From contig NZ_CAMLDP010000021.1 of the NCBI RefSeq assembly GCF_946478925.1, positions 1 through 24,569 on the forward strand: a stretch of 24,569 bases of DNA. Direction: 5' to 3'. Shown piece by piece: positions 6,682 to 13,885 of this stretch; positions within the stretch are counted from its first letter, which is position 1; every line of letters starts with the position of its first letter. Made by a program: the position numbers and the translations under genes. The notes beneath the pieces are model-generated. The model saw only the letters and a list, made by a program, of their open reading frames with translations. It was not told where the DNA came from and made no database searches. This DNA comes from an uncultured Nitrososphaera sp. (lineage in GTDB: Archaea > Thermoproteota > Nitrososphaeria > Nitrososphaerales > Nitrososphaeraceae).

Positions 6682-6990
6682 TTGTCATTCAACTTTGTAA
6701 CATACTGCAATGTTTGCAGGCTGGATAGGCAGTTTGTGCTTTATCATAGCGAGGTGAGCGCGGATGGCCAGATGTTCATGTATGGCACTTGCGTTGTCTG
6801 CAATAATAAAGCTGTCAAGAATGTCGGAGAAAGCATCTGGATTAAAGCGAGGTGTCCCAAATGCAATAAGGAGATTGCTATACTAACGTTTGATGGCGAT
6901 CCTACGGAGAATCTGAAACGCTGCTCGACGTGCAGTTATTCTGGCGTGCTTGATGTTGTAAGAATGACGCGTGGCTCACTCACCCGATGA
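6682..6990 (+). CDS. Zinc-ribbon protein with four CxxC pairs
   Basis: A 102-aa protein whose clearest feature is four cysteine pairs, CNVC, CVVC, CPKC and CSTC, evenly spread and enough for two zinc ribbons. Between them are beta-type segments (RQFVLYHSEVSADGQMFMYG, EIAILTFDGDP). No signal peptide or membrane helix. The TTG start at 6682 is weakly supported by a TTAAATC box about 31 nt upstream; a second A/T element at 6666-6674 complicates this. Codons are more A/T-rich than in flanking genes. Function unknown; nucleic-acid binding is a reasonable guess. Confidence 0.6.
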   Translation: MSFNFVTYCNVCRLDRQFVLYHSEVSADGQMFMYGTCVVCNNKAVKNVGESIWIKARCPKCNKEIAILTFDGDPTENLKRCSTCSYSGVLDVVRMTRGSLTR

Positions 6991-7015
6991 CGAAAAATCT
7001 TAACTGAATTTCATT

Positions 7016-7792
7016 CTAGATTTCCCTTGCCGCTATCTCGCCTTTCAGCTCGTCAAGCACCTTGCGCTGGTACTCGTGCAGCCCGTCGTCCTCCGGAACG
7101 CGTGGCCGGCGGTAGTCCACCGACACTTCTTTCTTTATCGTGCCAGGTCTTTTCGTGAACACGACTACCTTGTCGCCGAGGCACACCGACTCGGTGATGT
7201 TGTGCGTGATAAACACGATTGTCTTTTTGGTGCGCGCCCAGATGAGCTGCAATTCGACGAGCAAAAGGTCGCGCGTCTGGCTGTCAAGCGCCGCAAAGGG
7301 CTCGTCCATCAGGAGCACCTCCGGGTCGATTGCGAGGGCGCGCGCTATTGCCACGCGCTGCTTCATGCCGCCGGACAGCTGGTACGTGTAGGCGTCGGCG
7401 AATTTCGTGAGCTGCATCATCTCCAGGTACTGCATCGCTATGCCGTTGCGCTTTGCCTTCTCTACTCCCTTTACCTTCAGGCCAAACTCTACATTATCAA
7501 TAACGCGCAGCCAAGGAAAGAGCGCGTTTTCCTGGAACACCATTATCCTCTCTGGGCCCGTCTCTGCTACTGGCTTGCCGTCAAGCACCACTTCTCCCTC
7601 GGTCGGCCTGTCAAGCCCCGCAAGTATGTTCAAAAGAGTGGTCTTGCCGCAGCCGGACGGGCCGACTAGGCAGACGAACTGGCCGTCCTCTATCGACAGG
7701 TTGATGTTGCTTATCGCAGACATGTGGGCATGGCCGTTGCTCTGCATTGAATTAAAGTCCTTGCCGATGTTGCGCGCTTCGAGTTTTGCCAT
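7016..7792 (-). CDS. ABC transporter ATP-binding protein, nitrate/sulfonate/taurine type
   Basis: A 258-aa cytoplasmic ATPase with every motif intact: Walker A GPSGCGKT (44-51), Q-loop MVFQENALFPW (84-94), signature LSGGMKQ (139-145), Walker B VLLMDEP (159-165), D-loop, and switch His197 in FITHNITES. The closest types are SsuB, TauB and NrtD, which power uptake of sulfonates, nitrate or similar anions. No matching permease or solute-binding protein gene lies within the window. It begins 24 nt after the stop of the membrane protein gene upstream and is probably co-transcribed with it. The substrate cannot be given. Confidence 0.88.
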   Translation of the reverse strand: MAKLEARNIGKDFNSMQSNGHAHMSAISNINLSIEDGQFVCLVGPSGCGKTTLLNILAGLDRPTEGEVVLDGKPVAETGPERIMVFQENALFPWLRVIDNVEFGLKVKGVEKAKRNGIAMQYLEMMQLTKFADAYTYQLSGGMKQRVAIARALAIDPEVLLMDEPFAALDSQTRDLLLVELQLIWARTKKTIVFITHNITESVCLGDKVVVFTKRPGTIKKEVSVDYRRPRVPEDDGLHEYQRKVLDELKGEIAAREI

Positions 7793-7816
7793 GTCCGCTC
7801 TCTACCCTACACTATC

Positions 7817-8380
7817 CTACACTAGGTCGCTCATGTCCCCAAACTGCTTCATCTTTTGGTCCCTGTGCCTGTCAATAAGCATGATTGCCCCGCCTGCCGC
7901 AAGGACGATTATCCCCGCAATGACCAGAAGCATAGAGATAGCCGCAGGGACAGTGTTCGGTGTGTTGACGGATTCGCTTACTGCCTGCTCTTCTCCAAAT
8001 ATCACCAACGCGTCAAGGGAGGCGTTGCCGAGGTTTGAAATGGTGATGGTATAGTTGCCCTGCTTTTGGGCAGGAAATGACTCGCTATAGCTGAGTACGT
8101 TCAGGCTTCTCCTGGACACCGGCTCGCCGTCAGGGTCGCTGACGCTGACTGTCGCCTGCACGGGGCTTGCAGGGTTATTTGGAAACGCCACGACGTACGC
8201 ACCTGTTCCTGACGTGATGTTCCCCTGAAGGTCTAGCTTGCCGCTAGGCGCAATAGTGTGCACGTTTTTCTCCTGTATCTCCTTGAGAAACTGGGGGCCG
8301 TAATAGCTGCTTGCGATAAAGCTAAAGGCGACGATGGCAGCTCCTGCTATGAGCAAAACGTGCCCCCTTCTCAGCCTCAA
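7817..8380 (-). CDS. Membrane protein with extracytoplasmic domain and two membrane helices
   Basis: A 187-aa protein with helices at about 8-26 (VLLIAGAAIVAFSFIASSY) and 144-167 (AAISMLLVIAGIIVLAAGGAIML). Both ends are basic and cytoplasmic, leaving about 115 residues outside. That part looks like a beta-sandwich (AYVVAFPNNPASPVQATVSV, QGNYTITISNLGNASLDALVIFG) with N-x-T/S sites. The TTG start at 8380 follows a GATTATATCC box near 8407-8414. A 10-bp direct repeat (7806-7814, 7816-7824) covers its stop codon. It is probably the first gene of an operon with the ABC ATPase. Family not recognised. Confidence 0.65.
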   Translation of the reverse strand: MRLRRGHVLLIAGAAIVAFSFIASSYYGPQFLKEIQEKNVHTIAPSGKLDLQGNITSGTGAYVVAFPNNPASPVQATVSVSDPDGEPVSRRSLNVLSYSESFPAQKQGNYTITISNLGNASLDALVIFGEEQAVSESVNTPNTVPAAISMLLVIAGIIVLAAGGAIMLIDRHRDQKMKQFGDMSDLV

Positions 8381-8450
8381 TTTACGACGTTCCTAAGCCG
8401 TGCACGGATATAATCTTATCAAGGTGCGGATTGAGAAGATTTCTCCGGCC

Positions 8451-10970
8451 CTAAAGCACGAAATACTCTGCCTGAGGGTGGTGGACCACTATTGCGGCAG
8501 TGGACTGGTCCGGAATTATCTGACCCGACTCTGTCAGACCCATCCCTGATTTTTCCGGGTCCAGTATCTGCCACACAAGATGGTGCTGCATCACGTCTGG
8601 GCAGCTAGGATACCCCCAGCTGTAGCGCAGGCCCCGCTTGTCGCCGATTTGAAGCTCTTTACGTATGCGGGCGTTGACCCACTCGGCCATCGCTTCTGCC
8701 GTTTCCACTGCAAGGCCGTGCAGGTAGTAGGCGTCTGTATAGCGGTCCTGCTTGTTCCACCCATCGATGACTTCGGTGACCTTTGTCCCGACTGTCACTG
8801 CCTGAAAAGCCGCAATGTCGTCCTTTCCGAAATAGTCTGCAAGGCACAGGTGCTTTTCCTTTGAAGACCTCGGAAACTCGAAAACGACCTGCTGATTGCC
8901 GGCATCTGCAAGGTCGACTGCCAGCCTGCCCGGGCCGGCGCTTGCCTGCGACAGGTTGTGGCAGCGGAAATACCCGTAGACCGCCCTAGGCTCAAACAGT
9001 TTTTCATCGATGACGCGCCCCGTCCACTCTGCAAACAGTTTTTCCGGGTCGCCGCTTTCGCTTGCGCCCTTGCCCCTTATTCCCCACTGCAGCACAAAAA
9101 GGGACTTTTTGCTGATGTGCTTCCAGATTTCTTTCAGGTCAAGGTCCGCCGGCTCTAGCCTCACCTGCCTGCCAATGTGCGGCGCCACCGGGGGTTCCAC
9201 CGGCTTTATCCCGCTGTGCGGCAGCAGGTCCGCGGTTTCCTGCACCGCCTGTTTCTCTGTCCATTTTTCCAGCTTTTGCCGCCAGTCGCCTATGAACTGC
9301 GACCTTTCGCCTGACACGAGCGCGTTCATCGCCCGCAGCCCGTCAAACGCGGTCTTGCAGTAAAAGACGCCGGGGTTGTATATTCCGCCGTCCTTGGCTA
9401 TCCTGTTGATGTAGTTGCTGTTTATCGCCGCGCCTCCGCACAGCACGGGGATTGCCATGTTGTTCTGCCTGGCGTGCTCGATAAAATACTGCATCTGCTT
9501 TGACGTCGACACGAGCAGCGCGGAAAGCCCGACAGCATCCGGCTTGACCTCCTCTATCTTTTCCAGTATCTTTTGCATGGGCACCTGCTTGCCTAGGTCG
9601 TAGACCGTGTAGCCGTTGTTTGCGAAAATCGTCTTGACCAGGTTCTTGCCGATGTCGTGCACGTCGCCGTACACCGTGCATAGCACTAATTTGCCCTTGC
9701 TCACCCCTTCCTGCTTTATCAGGTACTTTTCAAGCTCTGCGACTGCGGCCTTCATGCACTCTGCCGATTTCAGCACGAACGGCAGGATGAGCTCGCCTGC
9801 GCCAAACTTGTCGCCCACCTCCTTCATGGCCGGTAACAGGACTTCATTCAGTGTTTGCACCGCCGCCTCGTGCGCGGCTTCCCTATTTGCCTCCCGCCTG
9901 TCGCCTACGACTTTAGCTCCCGGTATGCGCCCTGCTATTGCCTGTACGACGTCAGCCTCTATTCCGTCCTTTAGCCGGTTTACTATGCGGAAATGGCATT
10001 TCTTGTCCGCGTCCCACGACGGGTCGACTTCGACGCGCTTGCTCGTACCAGACGCGACTTTGGCTTTCTCACCCTCAAAATGCGCGATGAGGTCGGCAAG
10101 CGCGTTCTGATGTTTGTTGAAAATAAGGTCCTCTGCGAGCCTCTTTTGCTCCGCGTCGATCTCCGGGTACGGTATGATGTCCTTGGCGCTGATGATTACG
10201 GTGTCAAGCCCCGCCTTTATGGCGTGGTACAGAAACACTGAATTCACAATCTTGCGCGCGCCAGCCGGAAGGCCAAAGCTGACGTTGCTCAGGCCAAGCG
10301 TGGTAAACGCATCGGGGAACCTCTGCTTGATGAGCCTGATGCCCTCAAGCGTGTTCTTGGCAGAGTCTGAAAACTCGGCCTCGCCCGTCGCAAGCGTGAA
10401 CGTGAGAACGTCAAAGATGAACTGCCAAGGTTCAAGCCCGTATTTCTTGCCAGTGTCGTACAATAATTGCGCGGTCTCTGCTTTTTCCTCTGCAGTCTTG
10501 GCCATGCCCTTTGGCCCGATGCACATCGCTATCGCCGGCAGGCCGTACCTTGCCATGAGCGGCGCAAGAGCGTGGAAACGCGAGCCGTCGCCTTCGAGGT
10601 TTATCGAGTTTATTATCGGCCTGCCCGGTATCTGCATCACCGCTGCTTCGACCACCTTTGGGTCGGTCGAGTCTATCACGAGGGGCGCCTCGACCTCCAG
10701 GCTCAGGCGCTTGACCAGCTTTTTCATGAACTCTAGTTCGTCCGACCTCTCTGTGGTCGCGACGCACACGTCGAGGCAGTGAGCCCCGTCCTCCACCTGC
10801 TCCCTTGCAAGGTTCACGAGGCCGTCAAGGTCGTCCTTCATGACCATCTCCTTGGCTTTTCTGGAACCCTGGGTGTTGAGGCGCTCGCCTATGATGAGGG
10901 GCGCCGGCTCTTGCTTCAAGTCGACTGCCTTGAGCGCCGAGCTGACGCGTGGTATTTTTTTCAACTGCAT
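8451..10970 (-). CDS. metH: Cobalamin-dependent methionine synthase, folate/B12/activation domains only
   Basis: Transfers methyl from 5-methyltetrahydrofolate through methylcobalamin to homocysteine. The 839-aa protein matches E. coli MetH (1227 aa) without its first third. Folate domain about 22-300 (IIGERLNTQGS at 26-36; LVIDSTDPK; NVSFGLPAGARK at 229-240). B12 cap and binding domains about 320-560, with axial ligand His438 in DVHDIG (436-441), SAL 483-485 and CGGAAI 511-516. Reactivation domain about 600-839, with AdoMet-site motif RGLRYSWGYPSCPD (779-792). The homocysteine/zinc domain is missing and is encoded at 13886-14836. Start ATG 10970 is 24 nt from an AAATATA box (10991-10997). 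Confidence 0.95.
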   Translation of the reverse strand: MQLKKIPRVSSALKAVDLKQEPAPLIIGERLNTQGSRKAKEMVMKDDLDGLVNLAREQVEDGAHCLDVCVATTERSDELEFMKKLVKRLSLEVEAPLVIDSTDPKVVEAAVMQIPGRPIINSINLEGDGSRFHALAPLMARYGLPAIAMCIGPKGMAKTAEEKAETAQLLYDTGKKYGLEPWQFIFDVLTFTLATGEAEFSDSAKNTLEGIRLIKQRFPDAFTTLGLSNVSFGLPAGARKIVNSVFLYHAIKAGLDTVIISAKDIIPYPEIDAEQKRLAEDLIFNKHQNALADLIAHFEGEKAKVASGTSKRVEVDPSWDADKKCHFRIVNRLKDGIEADVVQAIAGRIPGAKVVGDRREANREAAHEAAVQTLNEVLLPAMKEVGDKFGAGELILPFVLKSAECMKAAVAELEKYLIKQEGVSKGKLVLCTVYGDVHDIGKNLVKTIFANNGYTVYDLGKQVPMQKILEKIEEVKPDAVGLSALLVSTSKQMQYFIEHARQNNMAIPVLCGGAAINSNYINRIAKDGGIYNPGVFYCKTAFDGLRAMNALVSGERSQFIGDWRQKLEKWTEKQAVQETADLLPHSGIKPVEPPVAPHIGRQVRLEPADLDLKEIWKHISKKSLFVLQWGIRGKGASESGDPEKLFAEWTGRVIDEKLFEPRAVYGYFRCHNLSQASAGPGRLAVDLADAGNQQVVFEFPRSSKEKHLCLADYFGKDDIAAFQAVTVGTKVTEVIDGWNKQDRYTDAYYLHGLAVETAEAMAEWVNARIRKELQIGDKRGLRYSWGYPSCPDVMQHHLVWQILDPEKSGMGLTESGQIIPDQSTAAIVVHHPQAEYFVL

Positions 10971-10990
10971 TTCAGTATCGCAAAATCAGG

Positions 10991-10997
10991 TATATTT
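10991..10997 (-). promoter_or_regulatory. TATA-like box of metH
   Basis: On the minus strand this reads AAATATA, centred 24 nt upstream of the metH ATG, so the metH mRNA is predicted to be leaderless. No convincing cobalamin riboswitch fits between box and gene, because there is essentially no leader. Confidence 0.5.
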
Positions 10998-11051
10998 GCT
11001 ATTCAACTTGCGCATACAACAAAAAGCGATCATGTTATCTGGCACCGTTGC

Positions 11052-11077
11052 GTAGCCGGGCCATGAAACCCGGCTAC
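11052..11077. repeat. Perfect 9-bp inverted repeat around a start codon
   Basis: GTAGCCGGG (11052-11060) and CCCGGCTAC (11069-11077) are perfect inverted copies with CCATGAAA between them. TGC/GCA flanks extend the pairing past one unpaired base. The start codon of the zinc-ribbon gene sits in the loop. If transcription starts at the ATG, as the box at 11031-11039 suggests, only half of the repeat is in the RNA and the site would act as DNA, for example an operator. Confidence 0.6.
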
Positions 11078-11191
11078 CGCAAGGTCGTGTGCGCAGAATG
11101 CGAGGCCATAGTAGGTTACGTCGCCATACAGCCGCACACCTCCACCATAGTCAAGGCGTACTGCGAGGACTGTTACCAGCAACTGCGCTAG
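11063..11191 (+). CDS. Very small zinc-ribbon protein (42 aa)
   Basis: From ATG 11063 the peptide begins MKPGYRKVVCAECEAIVGYV and ends in AYCEDCYQQLR. Two pairs, CAEC and CEDC, about 22 residues apart, form one complete zinc ribbon in only 42 residues. An ATGTTATCT box (11031-11039) is 27 nt upstream, so the mRNA should be leaderless. It is divergent from metH (92 nt between start codons) and convergent with the gene at 11188, sharing a CTAG at the stops. Function unknown. Confidence 0.65.
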   Translation: MKPGYRKVVCAECEAIVGYVAIQPHTSTIVKAYCEDCYQQLR

Positions 11192-12501
11192 GCTATTATC
11201 ACGCTCGGCGACATGGTCATAAAGATGCCATCAATCCCGAACCTTTTTTCCATCGTCTCCCTGTAGTCCATGAACCACTCGATATTCTCTGGCGTGTTTG
11301 GGGCGACTACGAAAAACCCTGCGTTGCTTTCGCCGTCTTGCCTAGTACCGTTCTTTATCGTAGTTCCGCTAAAAGTCGGGAGCACCGTGACTCCGCCAAA
11401 TCGTTCGGCAAGCTCTGTCCTTGCCTGCTCCAAAAGCTCCTGGCTGATTGCAGTCCCGTTGTCGCGCTTTGTAGAGAACAGGTAGTCAACCCTGACGTGG
11501 GGCGAGTCAAAAACCGTGCTGGCGGCTTTTGTAGTATTGCTGGTAGTGGTGGCGCCAAGGGCCTTTGCCTCCCTGTCAATCACGCCTGCCAGCTTGGCGT
11601 CATAGTCGGTTATCTTGTTCCCCGCGCTCCACGTATACAAATAGACTGACACGGTGCCATAGTTGTTGGTCCAGTCGGGGTGGTGGTTCATCTTTTCTGC
11701 CTCAAGGCCCACGTTGTACATGAACTGGAACGCCTGCACAAAGTCCTTGAACTGGAACGCCTTGTAGAGTTTGCCGCCTACTACCTGCCAGCCGGCAGAA
11801 TCGGTCAGCTCTTTTATCTGGGCTTCCGACAGGGGCGTGTACGCCATGCTATCGGATTTGACCGCCGTCTCTGGTATCAGCGTGCTGGCGGCGGTTTTTG
11901 TCATGTTTGCCAAGTTGTAGCCCGTGGCGTTTTCTGCGGGGCTGAACTTTTCAAGCGCGACCTTTTTCGTAAAGCCGTCAAAGGTGGCAGTCACCGTAAA
12001 CGGCGTCCCCTTTAGGCTGTGGAAGCCCACCGCGTTTGCCACCACTGCCATCGAACCGTGGTCCGCGGAATCCTGTCCCGCAAAGAACAGGGGCGAAGCG
12101 TAGGTCACGTTGTTGGACGGCTCTGTGTAGAGCGGAGGCGAGTTTGCCTGCGGCCCGTCGTAGTGGTGGTACGTGAAAAGCTCCACGGGGCCGCTGGCGG
12201 CCCAGGTGAGAGTCCCGCTGTAGATGACATCATCTCCAAGCGGCGGCAAAAACATTGCAGACTGATGCGCCTCGTGGCCCGGCGCAGGGTCTTGGCCAGA
12301 CGCCATAGTCTTTGTCACAAGGACTCTGCTCAGGATTGTCTGTGCCTCTGCATTCTGCTGCTGCGGCAGCAGGGCAATGCTCGTATATGCAAATGCGGTC
12401 AGAATCGACGCTGTGGCTATTGCCAGCGCAAGGCGCAGCGGCATCTTTTTCGCCGGTTTGCTCCTGTTGTTATCGTCACGCTTGAAAGAAGAAGAAGCCA
12501 T
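11188..12501 (-). CDS. Exported or membrane-anchored protein with a pterin-4a-carbinolamine dehydratase domain
   Basis: A 437-aa three-part protein. A basic start and one hydrophobic segment (about 23-46: LRLALAIATASILTAFAYTS) predict export or anchoring. Residues about 60-215 are an unrecognised beta-rich domain with sugar-attachment-type N-x-T/S sites. Residues about 223-310 match the dehydratase fold: YTPLSEAQIKELT, GWQVVGGKLYKAFQF, then the active-site signature EKMNHHPDW, with both His and the Asp-Trp present. A C-terminal domain of about 110 residues follows (VRVDYLFSTKRDNG, VTVLPTFSGTTIKNG). Ordinary PCD enzymes are about 100 aa and cytoplasmic. Start ATG 12501 is 26 nt from a TTTTATAG box (12523-12530); a TTG one codon earlier also fits. 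Confidence 0.85.
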   Translation of the reverse strand: MASSSFKRDDNNRSKPAKKMPLRLALAIATASILTAFAYTSIALLPQQQNAEAQTILSRVLVTKTMASGQDPAPGHEAHQSAMFLPPLGDDVIYSGTLTWAASGPVELFTYHHYDGPQANSPPLYTEPSNNVTYASPLFFAGQDSADHGSMAVVANAVGFHSLKGTPFTVTATFDGFTKKVALEKFSPAENATGYNLANMTKTAASTLIPETAVKSDSMAYTPLSEAQIKELTDSAGWQVVGGKLYKAFQFKDFVQAFQFMYNVGLEAEKMNHHPDWTNNYGTVSVYLYTWSAGNKITDYDAKLAGVIDREAKALGATTTSNTTKAASTVFDSPHVRVDYLFSTKRDNGTAISQELLEQARTELAERFGGVTVLPTFSGTTIKNGTRQDGESNAGFFVVAPNTPENIEWFMDYRETMEKRFGIDGIFMTMSPSVIIA

Positions 12502-12522
12502 CAAGCCACATAGAATCGTCAG

Positions 12523-12596
12523 CTATAAAACTTGGCGCAATAACTGCCTCCAGTTCGTGGGTTCTGCCTCTACTGCCGGGGATAAACCTTGTATAC
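12523..12596. promoter_or_regulatory. Divergent promoter pair
   Basis: TTTTATAG on the minus strand (12523-12530) is 26 nt from the ATG at 12501. CTTGTATAC on the plus strand (about 12588-12595) is 24 nt from the ATG at 12617. The 115 bases between the two start codons therefore carry both promoters. Confidence 0.5.
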
Positions 12597-12616
12597 TTGT
12601 TTGCCGAATTGTATGC

Positions 12617-12790
12617 ATGGTATCAAGCCATACGATCCTCAAACATCAGGAAGAGGACGAAGTCGAAGAAGGTGTCCCTGTGTGCGGCGCCAACTACTCC
12701 AGCCCGGTAGTCGATCAGGCAAGCTTCATAGACGAGATCCACTACAGCATCGGCGGCAAAAAATACATAGAAAACGCCCCACATTTCTAG
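12617..12790 (+). CDS. Small acidic protein (57 aa), hypothetical
   Basis: From ATG 12617 the product begins MVSSHTILKHQEEDEVEEGV and ends in SIGGKKYIENAPHF. It is soluble, acidic near the N-terminus, with a single Cys (VPVCGANYSS). The frame is open far upstream, but that part is antisense to the dehydratase-like gene, and the CTTGTATAC box 24 nt before 12617 supports this start. The next gene starts 24 nt downstream with its own ribosome site, so the two probably form an operon. Function unknown. Confidence 0.6.
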   Translation: MVSSHTILKHQEEDEVEEGVPVCGANYSSPVVDQASFIDEIHYSIGGKKYIENAPHF

Positions 12791-12813
12791 GCTAGGCTGG
12801 AGGGAAATATTTT

Positions 12814-13038
12814 TTGCAAATCAAGGGGCAGGAGCCTAAGGAGCGAGACACGGAACTGGAGAACATAGTAGGCAATCTTTTGATTGCAGAATACCAGGTC
12901 GACAAGCTCAGGGCGCGGCTGGCCGAAAAGGTCGTGGGTCGCGGCGACGGCCTGGCAAACAACCAGTCGGTCTACACATTCAAGAACAAGGACCGGCTCT
13001 TCCGGGTCCGCGTCCAGATAGACGAGATGGAACTATAG
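12814..13038 (+). CDS. Small charged helical protein (74 aa), hypothetical
   Basis: A 74-aa protein with a strongly helical, heptad-like first half (DTELENIVGNLLIAEYQVDK, LRARLAEKVVG) and a short beta-type end (SVYTFKNKDRLFRVRVQID). A coiled-coil dimer is plausible. The TTG start at 12814 has a good Shine-Dalgarno-like GGAGGG at 12799-12804 with a 9-nt spacer, as expected for the second gene of an operon. Family not recognised. Confidence 0.6.
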   Translation: MQIKGQEPKERDTELENIVGNLLIAEYQVDKLRARLAEKVVGRGDGLANNQSVYTFKNKDRLFRVRVQIDEMEL

Positions 13039-13291
13039 TAAAAAAAGAAGAAAAGTGGCGAGTCGCTGCCGCAGTAAAATATCTGTATGCGTGCGTGTGT
13101 ATAATGCGGTACAGTTGTATCTACACTGCACAATATGTACATGCATACATATCTCTGGACTCGTCTTGCAAAAGGTGCGGTTTATTCGAAATCCCATTTC
13201 TTTTGTACTAGAATAGCTGTGAGCCGGGCATCAGCTGGTCACAATCGTAATAGACATTGGATGCGCGTCATATAGTACATGAGTTGGGGCC
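13039..13291. other. Intergenic region
   Basis: About 250 A/T-rich bases. After the stop comes a purine run (AAAAAAAGAAGAAAAG). Near 13130-13155 are alternating purine-pyrimidine bases (ATGTACATGCATACATAT). A CATATAG element at 13269-13275 is the likely promoter of the gene at 13292. No tRNA, C/D box or coding pattern was found on either strand. Confidence 0.4.
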
Positions 13292-13831
13292 ATGACACCA
13301 ATCACGGAATCCGTCACGTTCCGCTTTGAAAAGATGGTGCTTGAGCAGCTCAAGCGTGAGGCCGAGCAAAAGCGGATAAACCTCAACACGCTGCTCAACC
13401 AGATCGTCAAGTCTCATATTGAATGGCACGCACTTGCTCCGCAAGCCGGATACGTTCCTTTGCGCAAGCCGCTAATCCGAGGGATGGTGGATTCTCTGAC
13501 CCGGGAGCAGATCGATGAAATTGCAAATAGGTACGTGCAAGATGTATCGGATCCAACTCTGATGATAACTGGCAAAAAATTTTCACCAGAATCTTTTCTA
13601 GAACTTGTAGACCGGTGGATGAGGGCCACGGGTTTTGAGTACCAGCATGAAGTGAGCAAGAGCAACAATAATCACCGTCACTTTGTCTATGTAATCCTGC
13701 ATAACATGGGGCAGAATTGGTCTTATCTTATGGCGCAGATTCTCGGGCGAGCCGCTTCTAGCTTTACAATTAAAAAACCGGATATGCGGGCTACCGAGAG
13801 CACCCTCTACATTGCGCTAGATTTGGAATAA
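13292..13831 (+). CDS. Ribbon-helix-helix-like protein with unknown C-terminal domain
   Basis: A 179-aa protein. Residues 5-45 (ESVTFRFEKMVLEQLKREAE, KRINLNTLLNQIVKSHIEW) have the strand-helix-helix pattern of MetJ/Arc-type DNA-binding proteins, where the first strand contacts DNA as a dimer. Residues 60-179 form a separate alpha/beta domain (ESFLELVDRWMRATGFEYQH, RHFVYVILHNMGQNWSYLMA) that could sense a ligand or mediate dimer contacts. No membrane segment. Start ATG 13292; a CATATAG box is about 21 nt upstream. A transcriptional regulator is the likely role; its targets are not visible. Confidence 0.65.
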   Translation: MTPITESVTFRFEKMVLEQLKREAEQKRINLNTLLNQIVKSHIEWHALAPQAGYVPLRKPLIRGMVDSLTREQIDEIANRYVQDVSDPTLMITGKKFSPESFLELVDRWMRATGFEYQHEVSKSNNNHRHFVYVILHNMGQNWSYLMAQILGRAASSFTIKKPDMRATESTLYIALDLE

Positions 13832-13885
13832 GATAAAATCTCAACAGGAACTCTGTCTATGAATATGCTTTTTGCGCCTCTCTAT

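Noticed and set aside
7806..7824. Direct repeat CCTACACTA x2 as a regulator site
   Set aside because: Two copies in a 24-nt operon gap covering a stop codon; more likely small slippage than a binding site.
9343..9681. 112-aa minus-strand frame
   Set aside because: Same strand as metH but out of frame and inside its B12 domain; no start signal and odd composition.
11089..11649. 186-aa plus-strand frame
   Set aside because: Antisense to the dehydratase-like gene, which has clear domains; the 42-aa zinc-ribbon frame fits better at its start.
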